NCBI RefSeq assembly: GCF_003355005.1
Contig: NZ_CP029985.1
Location: 2,750,501-2,814,500 of the forward strand
Source: Sphingomonas sp. FARSPH
Lineage (GTDB): Bacteria; Pseudomonadota; Alphaproteobacteria; Sphingomonadales; Sphingomonadaceae
Reading direction: 5' to 3'
Length of the DNA: 64,000 bases
In this document: positions 34,144-43,528 of the stretch, in pieces
How the letters are laid out: each line of letters starts with the position of its first letter
Numbering within the stretch: the stretch's first letter is position 1
Position numbers and translations under genes: made by a program
Notes under the pieces: generated by a model
The model's database searches: none
The model's input: only the letters and a program-made list of their open reading frames with translations
What the model was told of the DNA's origin: nothing

Positions 34144-34899
34144 ATGACCGCGAACCTTCTCTGGGCGCTGCTGCTGGCCGGCCTAGGCGTGATCTTCGGC
34201 AGCTTCATCGCGGCGCTGGTCATGCGCTGGCCGGACGGGAGATCGGTGCTGCACGGTCGATCCGCCTGCGACGCCTGCGGCGAGACGTTGCGGCCGGGCG
34301 AACTCGTGCCGCTGGCCAGCGCGCTTGTGCAACGCGGACGCTGCCGCCACTGCGGCGCGCGGATCGATCCGCTGCACTGGCGGATCGAGCTGGCCGGCGG
34401 CATCGTCGGGCTGCTCGCCGGCTTCGCCGCGCCGGGGATGGCGGGGGGAGCCGGCGCGATCTTCGGCTGGCTGCTGCTCGCGCTCGCCGCGCTGGACCTC
34501 GTCGCCTTCTGGTTGCCCGATCGGCTGACCGGGCTGCTGGCCGCGGCGGGGCTCGCCGCGGGCGCGTTCGGCCTCCCGCCGGATATGGCGGATCGCGTGT
34601 GGGGCGGGGCCGTGGGATATGCCGGCCTGTGGAGCGTCGCGTGGGGCTATCGACGCTGGCGCGGACGGGAGGGGCTGGGCGGCGGCGACCCAAAGCTGCT
34701 CGGCGCGATCGGGCTATGGCTCGGCTGGCGGCTGCTGCCCGCGGTCCTTCTCGTCGCTGGGCTGGTCGGGCTCGGCGTCGTGCTGTTCGCCGCCCTGCGC
34801 GGCCGGCCGATGGCGCGCGACACCGCACTGCCGCTCGGCACGTTGCTGGCGGTGGCCGCTTACCCCGCGTGGCTGGCGATGGTATGGACGCTGCGATGA
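34144..34899 (+). CDS. prepilin peptidase (A24 family)
   Basis: Inner-membrane aspartyl protease that cleaves and N-methylates type IV prepilin-like proteins. The 251-residue protein has a first helix (LLWALLLAGLGVIFGSFIAA), the cytoplasmic zinc loop with two CxxC pairs (CDACGETLRPGELVP, GRCRHCGARIDPLHWRIELA), and the two catalytic-aspartate regions LDLVAFWLPDRLT and EGLGGGDPKLLGAIGLWLGW. Its length and order are normal for full prepilin peptidases. No pilin or secretion genes are adjacent except the overlapping unknown gene after it. Confidence 0.9.
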   Translation: MTANLLWALLLAGLGVIFGSFIAALVMRWPDGRSVLHGRSACDACGETLRPGELVPLASALVQRGRCRHCGARIDPLHWRIELAGGIVGLLAGFAAPGMAGGAGAIFGWLLLALAALDLVAFWLPDRLTGLLAAAGLAAGAFGLPPDMADRVWGGAVGYAGLWSVAWGYRRWRGREGLGGGDPKLLGAIGLWLGWRLLPAVLLVAGLVGLGVVLFAALRGRPMARDTALPLGTLLAVAAYPAWLAMVWTLR

Positions 34900-35327
34900 T
34901 CGCGCTGCTCATGCCCCTCGCGCTACAGGCGACGACGCCCGCGCCGACGCGGCCCGCTCCCCTATCCTTGGGCCCGATCGGCCAACAGGCGCTGCCCGCA
35001 AAGGGCTGCGCTGCCTATCTGTGGAGCATCGACGATCGCCAGCTCGTCGCGATGGCGACGGCGGCCACCGGCACGCTGCGGATCGCGCCGGGCGGCGCCA
35101 CGATCGACCTTGCGAAAAGCGGCGAGACGGGGGCGGGCGATTTCGGCTTCGCCGCCTCGACTACCTATGCCGCCGGCGGCGTCGCCGCCACGCTCGACCT
35201 GACGATCCGCCGGCAGCAGGCGCTGACCGCCGGCGCGCGGGTGGAAACGGCGACGCTGCGGATCGATCGGCCGGGGCAGGACAGCTTGGTCGTGCCGCTC
35301 GCCGGGCTGATCGGTTGCGCCGCCTGA
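34896..35327 (+). CDS. small exported hypothetical protein
   Basis: A 143-residue protein whose ATG overlaps the prepilin peptidase stop (ATGA), implying coupled translation. It begins MIALLMPLALQATTPAPTRP, a probable short signal, and includes AKGCAAYLWSIDDRQLVAMA and a C-terminal LVVPLAGLIGCAA, with two cysteines that may pair in the periplasm. I recognise no family. Coupling to a prepilin peptidase hints at a pilus or secretion function but does not prove it. Confidence 0.65.
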   Translation: MIALLMPLALQATTPAPTRPAPLSLGPIGQQALPAKGCAAYLWSIDDRQLVAMATAATGTLRIAPGGATIDLAKSGETGAGDFGFAASTTYAAGGVAATLDLTIRRQQALTAGARVETATLRIDRPGQDSLVVPLAGLIGCAA

Positions 35328-35450
35328 CGGCGCGGCCCGCCGGGAAAAGCCAATCGGCCTGCAACCTTATGCGCGTCGTTACGTTTGCCGTACGATCGGG
35401 GGTGGGCCGAATGCGGACGTCCTGAGCGTAACGAAGGGGGCAGTTCGCGC

Positions 35451-37652
35451 GTGTCGGCAGTTTTGGGACGGCATTACTGGCTGGCGATCGCGCTGGTAAC
35501 CGCATCGCCGGCGAACGCGCAGCTCGCACAGCAACAAGGCGTAGCCCCGGCGCGCGGGCCGGATGCGGCCAAGTCCCAACCGCCGCAACAATCGACCTCG
35601 CCGGCCGACGCCTCCGCGACCGATCCGCAGGGCGAAAAGCCGATCGTCACCGATCAGGCGTTCGACGCCGCACTGCCGCCGATCAGTGGCGACATCAACG
35701 CGCCGCTGGAGCCGATGCCGTCCGTCGCAAATCCGCCGCAGCGCACCTCTGCGCAGCCGCAAGCTGCGCAACCGCCGGCCGCGACGACGACCGATGCCGG
35801 CGTCATGCCGCCGCCCGCCGCGTCCAACCCGGAACTCGACCAACCGCTCGTCCCGTTGTCGTCGTTCGATACCACGCCGCTGCAGACGCAGGCGGATATC
35901 AAGAACGCCGCCGCGCCGCAGATCCGCTACGATACGGAATTGAAGGGGCTCGACGGTCTCGGCCTCGATTCGCAGTTCAAGTCGCTGTCCGCGCTGCGCG
36001 ATGGCGGCGGCAAGGCGGCGAATGCGACGCAGGTCGCGGCCCGCGCGCGCGAGGACGAAGGGCTGGCTGTGCGGCTGATGCGGTCGCTCGGCTATTACGA
36101 CGGCACCGCGATCTCGACGATCGAACCGATCCCCAACGACAGTGGCCGCCTGCTCGCGACGGTCAGCGCGACGCCGGGGCGGCTCTACACCTTGTCCTCG
36201 GTGACGGTGAAGGCCGATCCCGTCGTGCCGGCGGACCTCATCACCAGGAACCTGCCGCTCAAGGTCGGCGATCCGATCGACGCCGCGCGTATCCAGGGGG
36301 CGGAGGCGAACGTCAGCCTCGTCCTGCCGCAACGCGGCTATCCCTTCGTCAAGGTCGGGCAGCGCGACATCCTGCTCGACGACCAGTCCGACAAGGCGAC
36401 GGGCGCCTATACCTTGCCCGTCGACACCGGTCCGCGATCGACCTTCGGCCAGCTGACCACCACGGGCGATGCCGTGTTCGGGCTCGATCACCTCAACGTC
36501 TTCCCGCGCTTCAAGCCGGGCGATCTGTACGACGCGCGCAAGACGGACGATCTGCGCGACGCGCTGGTCGCGACGGGGCTGTTCCGCGGCGTCGCGGTGA
36601 CCCCGGAACGGACGGGGCGCACCGGCCCGGACGGCACCGAACAGGTCGACCTGCTCGTCCGCCAGACGGAAGGGCCCGCGCGCAGCCTGGGCGGCACCGT
36701 CGGCTATTCGACCGGACAGGGCTTCCGGGCGGAGGGGACGTGGACGCACCGCAATCTGTTCCCGCCCGAAGGCGCGCTGATCGGCAGCATCATCGCGGGC
36801 ACGCAGGAACAGGGCGTGTCGGGCACTTTCCGCCGCTCCAACGCCGGACGCCGCGACCGGACGTTCCAGATCATCGCATCCGCCGATCGCAACAATTACG
36901 ACGCCTATGAGGCGTTCACGGGCACGCTGGCCGCGCGCTGGAGCTACGATTCGACGCCGATCTGGCAGAAGAAGTTCACCTATTCCTACGGCGGCGAACT
37001 CGTCGGCACGAACGAAAGCGTGTGGGATTTCACCCGTAACGAACGCGTCCGCCGCACCTATGGCATCGTCGCGCTGCCGGGGCAGGTGCAATGGGATCGC
37101 TCGGACAGCCTGCTCAATCCCAGCAAGGGCTATCGGCTGAAGCTCAACCTCAGTCCGGAAACGTCGGTGCAGGGCAGCGTCAGCCCCTATGTCCGCACGA
37201 TGGTCGAAGGTACGATCTACTATCCGATCTCCACGTCGTTCGTCCTCGCGGGCCGCGCGCGGGCGGGATCGATCGCGGGGATCGCGCGTGACGATCTGGC
37301 GCCCTCCCGCCGTTATTACGGCGGCGGCGGCGGGTCGGTGCGCGGCTACGGGTTCCAGCGGCTCGGCCCGCTCGATCCTCAGGGCAATCCCGTCGGCGGC
37401 CGCTCGCTCAACGAATTCTCGATCGAGGCGCGCTACCGCTTCGGCAATTTCGGCATCGTGCCGTTCGTCGATGCGGGCAACAGCTACGCCTCCGTCCTGC
37501 CCACCGCCTCCGACCTGCGCTTCGGTGCGGGCATCGGCGGGCGGTTCTACACCAATTTCGGCCCCTTGCGCGTCGATGTCGCGACGCCGCTCAACCCGCG
37601 ACCCGGCGACGGCAAGGTCGCTTTGTACATCTCGATCGGGCAGGCGTTCTGA
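35451..37652 (+). CDS. tamA: outer-membrane translocation and assembly protein TamA
   Basis: Omp85-family barrel that works with TamB in outer-membrane biogenesis. The 733-residue precursor starts at GTG with a signal peptide (GRHYWLAIALVTASPANAQ) and then an unusually long Pro/Gln/Ala-rich stretch (about residues 25-140). POTRA domains follow (GRLYTLSSVTVKADPVVPAD, LLVRQTEGPARSLGGTVGYS) and a C-terminal barrel whose hallmark loop reads GGGGSVRGYGFQRLGPLD, ending in VALYISIGQAF with a terminal Phe as in outer-membrane barrels. Its stop overlaps the tamB start (TGATG). BamA is larger and lies in another locus. Confidence 0.9.
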   Translation: MSAVLGRHYWLAIALVTASPANAQLAQQQGVAPARGPDAAKSQPPQQSTSPADASATDPQGEKPIVTDQAFDAALPPISGDINAPLEPMPSVANPPQRTSAQPQAAQPPAATTTDAGVMPPPAASNPELDQPLVPLSSFDTTPLQTQADIKNAAAPQIRYDTELKGLDGLGLDSQFKSLSALRDGGGKAANATQVAARAREDEGLAVRLMRSLGYYDGTAISTIEPIPNDSGRLLATVSATPGRLYTLSSVTVKADPVVPADLITRNLPLKVGDPIDAARIQGAEANVSLVLPQRGYPFVKVGQRDILLDDQSDKATGAYTLPVDTGPRSTFGQLTTTGDAVFGLDHLNVFPRFKPGDLYDARKTDDLRDALVATGLFRGVAVTPERTGRTGPDGTEQVDLLVRQTEGPARSLGGTVGYSTGQGFRAEGTWTHRNLFPPEGALIGSIIAGTQEQGVSGTFRRSNAGRRDRTFQIIASADRNNYDAYEAFTGTLAARWSYDSTPIWQKKFTYSYGGELVGTNESVWDFTRNERVRRTYGIVALPGQVQWDRSDSLLNPSKGYRLKLNLSPETSVQGSVSPYVRTMVEGTIYYPISTSFVLAGRARAGSIAGIARDDLAPSRRYYGGGGGSVRGYGFQRLGPLDPQGNPVGGRSLNEFSIEARYRFGNFGIVPFVDAGNSYASVLPTASDLRFGAGIGGRFYTNFGPLRVDVATPLNPRPGDGKVALYISIGQAF

Positions 37653-40600
37653 TGACCGACGCAACGCAGCCCGCGACGACCGAGACCGTCGTCATCGTCC
37701 GCCGCCCCTGGTGGCAGCGCGTGCTGAAATGGATCGGCATCGCGGTCGTCGCGCTGCTTCTGCTCGTCGCCATCGTCGTGCTGGGCATCAACACCGATCC
37801 CGGCCGCCGCTTTGTCGCCAACCGGATCGGCGGTTACACCACCGCCTCCGGGCTCGGCATCAAGGTCGGGCGGATCGACGGGTCGCTCTACGGCCAGATG
37901 ATCCTCAGCGACGTGCGCGTGTCCGATCCCAAGGGCGTCTTCCTGACCAGCCCGAAGCTTGCCGTCGACTGGCGCCCCTTCGCCTTCGCGCGCAACCACG
38001 TCGACGTGCGCGACCTGTCGACCGACCTCATCACGCTGGCGCGCCGGCCCGTCTTGAAGCCGACCCCGCCCAGCCCCGACAACCAGCCGCTGCTCCCCGA
38101 CCTCGATATCGACGTCAACCGCCTGCACATCGGGCGGCTGGTGCTGCAAAAGCCGGTGACCGGCCAGACGCATGTCGTGCGTATCGACGGCAGCGTGCAC
38201 ATCGCCGATCGCCGCGCGCAGATCGTCGCCGATGCCGCGGCGCTGCGCGGCCCGGGCATCGCGGGCGGCGATCGCCTCGCGCTGAAGCTCGACGCGGTGC
38301 CCGACCAGAACAAGCTCGACGTCGATGTGAAGCTCGCCGCGCCCGTAGGCGGCGTCGTCGCGACGATGGCGTCGCTGAAGGCGCCGCTCGCCGTGTCGGT
38401 CGACGGCCGTGGCAGCTGGGCGGCGTGGCAGGGGCGCGCGCGCGCGACGCTCGGCGGCGGCCAGTTCGCCGACCTCGGCGTCACCGCCCGCAATGGCCAT
38501 ATCGCGGTGCGCGGGTCGGCGGCGCCGGGCCTCTATCTCGCAGGACCGGTGGCGCGGCTGACCGCGCCGCGGCTCGACCTCGCGATCGACACCACGCTCG
38601 ACCAGCGGCGCGCGGATACGCGGCTGACCGCGACGTCTGACGCGCTGGCGGTGGATGCGGGCGGCATCCTCGATCTGGCCAACAGCCGCTTCGGCAATTT
38701 CGCAGTCAACGCGCGGCTGCTGACGCCGGGCGCGATCGCGCCGAACCTCAACGGCCGCGATGTGCGGGCGCGCGTCGTGCTGGACGGTGCCTTCGCGACG
38801 CCGACGGTCGACTACAAGGTCAGCGCCGCGGTGCTCGGCTTCGGCACGACAGTGGTGCAGGACGTCTATGCCGAAGGGCTGGCGCGGGTGAATGCGGATC
38901 GCATTCTCGTCCCGGTCCAGGCCCGTGCGCGCCGCGTCACGGGGCTCAACGCCGCGGTCGGCGGGCTGACGAACAACGTCCGGATCGCGGGCGACTTCGC
39001 GATCTCGATGCCCAACATCCTGTCGGACAATCTGCGCATCCGGTCCGACAACATCGATGCGACCGCGGTCGTCGTCGCCAACGTGCAGACCGGCCGGTAC
39101 ACCGGCGCGCTGAAGGGGCGGGTCAATAATTTCCGCATCGACAGCATCGGCATCATCGACCTGACGACGGATGCGAAGCTGGTGCCCGGATCGAACGGCG
39201 GCTTCGGCATGACCGGCCGGGTGGTCGCGCTGACGCAGCAATTGTTCAACAGCGGCGTGCGTAGCTTCTTGGGCGGCAATGCGATCGTCCGCGCCGACGT
39301 CGGCTACAGTCCGGAAGGTATCGTCAGCTTCCGCAACGTGCGGCTCAACGCGCCGCAGCTGCGCGTGACGCGCGGCGAGGGGCGGTTCAACCCCGCGAAC
39401 GGCGCGCTGCTGGTCAATGCCGATGCCTATTCGACCCAATACGGCCCGCTGTCCGCGCGGGTGACGGGCAGCGCGACCGACCCCGTCGTGCTGCTCCGCG
39501 CGCCGCGACCGGGCGTCGGCATCGGCCTCGTCGATCTGGAGGCGCGCGTCGTCGGCCGCGGCGGCGCCTATGCGATCACCGCGCGCGGCGGCACGCAATA
39601 CGGGCCGTTCACCGCCGACGTGCTGGTGCGGCCGAGCCCGCGTCTGACCATCGACGTGCGCAGCCTCGTCCTCGCCGGCATCACCGCACGCGGGCAGATC
39701 GTCGCGACTCCGCGCGGCCCGTTCGCGGGCACGCTGACCTTCGCCGGTCGCGGCATCAGCGGCACGGTGCGCCTTGCCGATCAGAACGGCGTGCAGCGCG
39801 CCGACGTCAACGGCCGCGCCTATAATGCGACGATCCCCGGCGCCGCCGACTTCACGATCGCGCGTGCGCTCGTCAGCGCCAGCGTCGTCCTCTACCCCAA
39901 GGCGCCGCAGGTCGTGGCCGACGTCCAGGTCGGCGATACGCGCTACAACGCCTTCGTCATCCAGACGATGCGCGCCAAGGTGAACTACAGTGGCGGCCGC
40001 GGCACCGCGCAGGCGGTGCTGACGGGGTCGAGCGGCGTGCCGCTGCGTCTTGCAGTCAACGCAGCGTTGTCGCCCGAAGCCTATCTGGTGGCGTTGCAGG
40101 GGCAGACGAACGGCATTCCGTTCCGCACCGCCAATCCTGCGCGGATCACGCAGGCATCGGGCCGCTACACGCTCGCGCCGACGCGGATCGACTTCGGTCG
40201 GGGGCCGAGCGCCGGCGCGGCACGGCTGGCGGCCACCTATGGCGGCGGCGTCACCACCGCGCAGGTGCGGCTCGACCGGACGAGCCTGTCGATCCTGTCC
40301 GCCTTCGTCCCCAGTTTGGGCGTGACGGGCGCAGCCAGCGGCAGCCTCGATTACCGGCAGCAGGGCGCCGGCATCCCGCAGGCGGACGTGCGCCTGACGA
40401 TCGCGGACTTCCAGCGCACCGGCATCGCTGCGGTGTCGGAACCCGTCGACATCCAGCTCGTCAGCCGCCTGTCGCCCGACGGCGGCGAGGCGCGGGCGCT
40501 GGTCAAGCGCGGGCAGATGGCGGTCGGCCGCCTGCTCGCGACGCTGCGGCCGCTGCCGCCGGGCGACGGGTCGTGGACGACGCGCCTGATGCAGGCGCCG

Positions 40601-41899
40601 CTGTCCGGCGGGATCCGTTACAACGGTCCCTCCGCGGTGCTGTTCAGCCTTGCCGCCTTGCCGGGACAGCAGCTCAGCGGACCGATCGCGGTCGCCGCGG
40701 ACTTCTCCGGGCGCCTGTCCGCGCCGCAGCTCAGCGGCCTCGTGCGCGCCGATAACCTCACCTACGACAACGAAACCTATGGCACGCGCCTGTCGCAGAT
40801 GAAGATCGCGGGCCGGTTCAACAACGACCGGCTGGAACTGACCAGCCTGACCGCGCGCGCCGGCGACGGCAGCGTGCAGGCGCAGGGAACCGTCGGTCTC
40901 GCTGCGGACAGCGGCTTCCCGATCGACGTGTCGGCGCGGCTGGACAATGCGCAGCTCGCCAGGAGCGACGCGCTCGCCGCCAAGACGTCGGGCACGATCC
41001 GCTTCACCAACGGGCGCGACGGCGCGCTGTTGAAGGGCGACCTGACCGTGCCCGACGCGCGCTACCAGATCATCCGCCAGGGCGCGGCGGAGGTGCCCGA
41101 ACTGACCGGCGTGCGCCGCAAGAGCGAGATCCGCGCAGCCCGGCCGACCGACCGGCCTGCCGCGCCGCCGACGCCGGCGATGGTCGTCAAGCTCGACCTG
41201 CGCCTGCGCGCGCCAAACCAGCTGTTCGTGTCGGGCATGGGCCTCGAGTCCGAATGGTCGATGAACCTCAGGATCGGCGGTACGTCGGCGGCGCCGACGA
41301 TCAGCGGCGGGCTCGACCTCGTCCGCGGCACCTATTCGTTTGCGGGCAAGCGGTTCGACGTCAGCCGCGGCACGATCCGCTTCCGTGGCGGCGCGGTGAC
41401 CGATCCGGACATCGACATTCAGGCGACGACGACCACTAACGGCATCACCGCGGTCATCAACATCACCGGCACCGGCCAACGGCCGCAGATCGCCTTCACC
41501 TCGACGCCTGCCTTGCCGCAGGATGAGGTGCTCAGCCGCCTGCTGTTCGGCACCAACCCCGAAAATCTGTCGGCGATCGAGGCGATCCAGCTCGCCAGCG
41601 CGCTCAACTCGCTGCGCGGGTCGGGCGGGGGCGGGCTCAACCCGCTCGGCAAGCTGCGCTCGGCGGTCGGCTTCGATCGGCTGCGCGTGCTCGGCGCGGA
41701 CCAGGCGACGGGCCGCGGCACCAGCCTGGCAGCGGGCAAGTACCTGACCGACAACATCTACGTCGAGGTCGTCACCGACGCGCGCGGTTTCACCGCGACG
41801 CAGCTCGACATCTCGCTGACCAAGTCGCTCAGCATCCTCACCTCGACCGGATCGTTCGGCGGGTCGGACGTGCGCCTGAAATATTCGCGGGACTATTGA
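37652..41899 (+). CDS. tamB: translocation/assembly module protein TamB
   Basis: Giant envelope protein, 1415 residues, anchored in the inner membrane by one helix (WIGIAVVALLLLVAIVVLGI, about residues 30-50) and forming a long beta-taco groove across the periplasm that is thought to carry phospholipids or assist barrel assembly. AsmA-like text (TDPGRRFVANRIGGYTTASG, GLGIKVGRIDGSLYGQMILS) opens the periplasmic part and the conserved C-terminal DUF490 domain closes it (GGLDLVRGTYSFAGKRFDVS, ALPQDEVLSRLLFGTNPENL, LSILTSTGSFGGSDVRLKYS). It overlaps tamA by one base, so the two are made together. A long open frame on the opposite strand is a shadow. Confidence 0.93.
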   Translation: MTDATQPATTETVVIVRRPWWQRVLKWIGIAVVALLLLVAIVVLGINTDPGRRFVANRIGGYTTASGLGIKVGRIDGSLYGQMILSDVRVSDPKGVFLTSPKLAVDWRPFAFARNHVDVRDLSTDLITLARRPVLKPTPPSPDNQPLLPDLDIDVNRLHIGRLVLQKPVTGQTHVVRIDGSVHIADRRAQIVADAAALRGPGIAGGDRLALKLDAVPDQNKLDVDVKLAAPVGGVVATMASLKAPLAVSVDGRGSWAAWQGRARATLGGGQFADLGVTARNGHIAVRGSAAPGLYLAGPVARLTAPRLDLAIDTTLDQRRADTRLTATSDALAVDAGGILDLANSRFGNFAVNARLLTPGAIAPNLNGRDVRARVVLDGAFATPTVDYKVSAAVLGFGTTVVQDVYAEGLARVNADRILVPVQARARRVTGLNAAVGGLTNNVRIAGDFAISMPNILSDNLRIRSDNIDATAVVVANVQTGRYTGALKGRVNNFRIDSIGIIDLTTDAKLVPGSNGGFGMTGRVVALTQQLFNSGVRSFLGGNAIVRADVGYSPEGIVSFRNVRLNAPQLRVTRGEGRFNPANGALLVNADAYSTQYGPLSARVTGSATDPVVLLRAPRPGVGIGLVDLEARVVGRGGAYAITARGGTQYGPFTADVLVRPSPRLTIDVRSLVLAGITARGQIVATPRGPFAGTLTFAGRGISGTVRLADQNGVQRADVNGRAYNATIPGAADFTIARALVSASVVLYPKAPQVVADVQVGDTRYNAFVIQTMRAKVNYSGGRGTAQAVLTGSSGVPLRLAVNAALSPEAYLVALQGQTNGIPFRTANPARITQASGRYTLAPTRIDFGRGPSAGAARLAATYGGGVTTAQVRLDRTSLSILSAFVPSLGVTGAASGSLDYRQQGAGIPQADVRLTIADFQRTGIAAVSEPVDIQLVSRLSPDGGEARALVKRGQMAVGRLLATLRPLPPGDGSWTTRLMQAPLSGGIRYNGPSAVLFSLAALPGQQLSGPIAVAADFSGRLSAPQLSGLVRADNLTYDNETYGTRLSQMKIAGRFNNDRLELTSLTARAGDGSVQAQGTVGLAADSGFPIDVSARLDNAQLARSDALAAKTSGTIRFTNGRDGALLKGDLTVPDARYQIIRQGAAEVPELTGVRRKSEIRAARPTDRPAAPPTPAMVVKLDLRLRAPNQLFVSGMGLESEWSMNLRIGGTSAAPTISGGLDLVRGTYSFAGKRFDVSRGTIRFRGGAVTDPDIDIQATTTTNGITAVINITGTGQRPQIAFTSTPALPQDEVLSRLLFGTNPENLSAIEAIQLASALNSLRGSGGGGLNPLGKLRSAVGFDRLRVLGADQATGRGTSLAAGKYLTDNIYVEVVTDARGFTATQLDISLTKSLSILTSTGSFGGSDVRLKYSRDY

Positions 41900-41960
41900 G
41901 CGGCGGCCGATATCGCGCCATCTTGCGACTGACACGAATGTCAGCAGGAAGAGTGGACGG

Positions 41961-43436
41961 ATGACGGAGCATGTCGATGTCGTGATCGTCGGTGCCGGCC
42001 TGTCCGGCGTCGGCCAGGCCTATCACCTGCAACGCCGCTGCCCCGACCGGCGTTACGTGATCCTCGAAGGGCGGGGCGCGATGGGCGGGACGTGGGACCT
42101 GTTCCGTTATCCGGGCGTCCGCTCGGACAGCGACATGCACACGCTCGGCTTCGCGTTCCAGCCGTGGACGGAGGCGAAGGCGATCGCCGATGGCGCGTCG
42201 ATCCGCGATTATATCGAGGCGACGGCGCGCGAACACGGCATCGACCGGCACATCCGCTATCGCCACCACGTCCGCGCCGCGTCCTGGTCGACGCCCGACG
42301 CGCGCTGGACAGTGGAGGCGACGGGCCCGGATGGCGAGGCGGTGACGATCACCTGCGACTTTCTGTGCATGTGCTCGGGCTATTACGATTACGCGCAAGG
42401 GCACACGCCCGACTTTCCGGACAGCACGCGCTTCGCCGGCCGCATCGTCCATCCGCAATTCTGGCCCGACGATCTGGATTATGCCGGCAGGCGCGTCGTC
42501 GTCATCGGCAGCGGCGCGACCGCGGTGACGCTGGTGCCGGAAATGGCGAAGACCGCGGCGCACGTCACGATGCTGCAGCGTTCGCCCACCTATGTCGTCT
42601 CGCGCCCGGCGGAGGACGGCATCGCCAACTGGCTGCGCGCCCGGCTGCCGCACAATCTCGCCTACGGTATCACCCGATGGAAGAACGTGCTGCTCGGCAT
42701 GGTCTTCTACCGCATCGCGCGCAAGCGGCCGGAGAAGTTCAAGCAACGCCTGATCGGCATGGTGCGCGATCATCTGGGTCCGGACTACGACGTCGACACG
42801 CACTTCACCCCGCGCTACAATCCGTGGGACCAGCGTCTGTGCCTCGTCCCCGACGCCGATCTGTTCGCGGCGATCCGCGACGGCCGCGCCTCGGTCGTCA
42901 CCGGGACGATCGATCGCTTCACCGAAACCGGCATCCGCCTGTCGTCCGGCGAGGCGCTGGCGGCGGACATCATCGTCACCGCGACCGGACTGCAGCTGCA
43001 ATTGCTCAGCGACATCGTCTTTTCCCGCGATGGTCAGCGCATCGATCTGTCGCAGGCGGTGCAGTACAAGGGGATGATGTTCTCCGACGTGCCGAACCTG
43101 GCCTATACGTTCGGCTACACCAATGCGTCGTGGACGCTGAAGGCGGATCTGGTCGCGACCTATGTCTGCCGCCTGCTCAACACGATGCGGCGGCGCGGGC
43201 TGCGCCAGGCGACGCCGCGGATCGCCGATCCGGCGATGGGGCGCGCGCCGTTCGTCGACTTCACCTCCGGCTATGTCGCGCGCGCCGCGCATTTCCTGCC
43301 CAGTCAGGGGACGCGCAAGCCGTGGCGGCTCAACCAGAATTACGCGCTCGACGTGCTGGCGCTGCGCTTCGGTTCGCTCGACGACGAGATGGAGTTTTCC
43401 AACCCGGAGCCGGTCGCGGACACGCGGGCGGCCTGA
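41961..43436 (+). CDS. flavin-containing monooxygenase, Baeyer-Villiger type
   Basis: Class B FAD/NADPH monooxygenase, 491 residues, oxidising a ketone, amine or sulfide that cannot be named from sequence. FAD-binding VVIVGAGLSGVGQAYHL (about residues 7-23), the linking phrase MGGTWDLFRYPGVRSDSDMH, the fingerprint FAGRIVHPQFWP that matches the Baeyer-Villiger pattern FxGxxxHxxxWP, and the NADPH site VVVIGSGATAVTLVPEMA are all intact. C-terminal TFGYTNASWTLKADLVATYV is also typical. It stands alone, 61 bases after tamB and just before an efflux operon. Confidence 0.92.
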   Translation: MTEHVDVVIVGAGLSGVGQAYHLQRRCPDRRYVILEGRGAMGGTWDLFRYPGVRSDSDMHTLGFAFQPWTEAKAIADGASIRDYIEATAREHGIDRHIRYRHHVRAASWSTPDARWTVEATGPDGEAVTITCDFLCMCSGYYDYAQGHTPDFPDSTRFAGRIVHPQFWPDDLDYAGRRVVVIGSGATAVTLVPEMAKTAAHVTMLQRSPTYVVSRPAEDGIANWLRARLPHNLAYGITRWKNVLLGMVFYRIARKRPEKFKQRLIGMVRDHLGPDYDVDTHFTPRYNPWDQRLCLVPDADLFAAIRDGRASVVTGTIDRFTETGIRLSSGEALAADIIVTATGLQLQLLSDIVFSRDGQRIDLSQAVQYKGMMFSDVPNLAYTFGYTNASWTLKADLVATYVCRLLNTMRRRGLRQATPRIADPAMGRAPFVDFTSGYVARAAHFLPSQGTRKPWRLNQNYALDVLALRFGSLDDEMEFSNPEPVADTRAA

Positions 43437-43444
43437 TCGCTCGT

Positions 43445-43466
43445 GGGCGCGGCACTTTTCGCGCCC
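43445..43466. terminator. GC-rich hairpin after the monooxygenase gene
   Basis: Perfect seven-pair stem GGGCGCG / CGCGCCC with loop GCACTTTT, nine bases past the monooxygenase stop. No T-run follows, so it is at best a weak or factor-aided terminator. It separates the monooxygenase from the efflux operon. Confidence 0.4.
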
Positions 43467-43528
43467 TGCTGCGTCTTAGCGCATGTTAACACGCGGGCAA
43501 CAAACCGCGGGACGTCAAAGGGGCCGGC

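Noticed and set aside
37547..41935. A 1462-codon leftward open frame
   Set aside because: It is exactly antisense to tamB, Arg/Asp/His-rich and without recognisable domains; high GC keeps such frames open.
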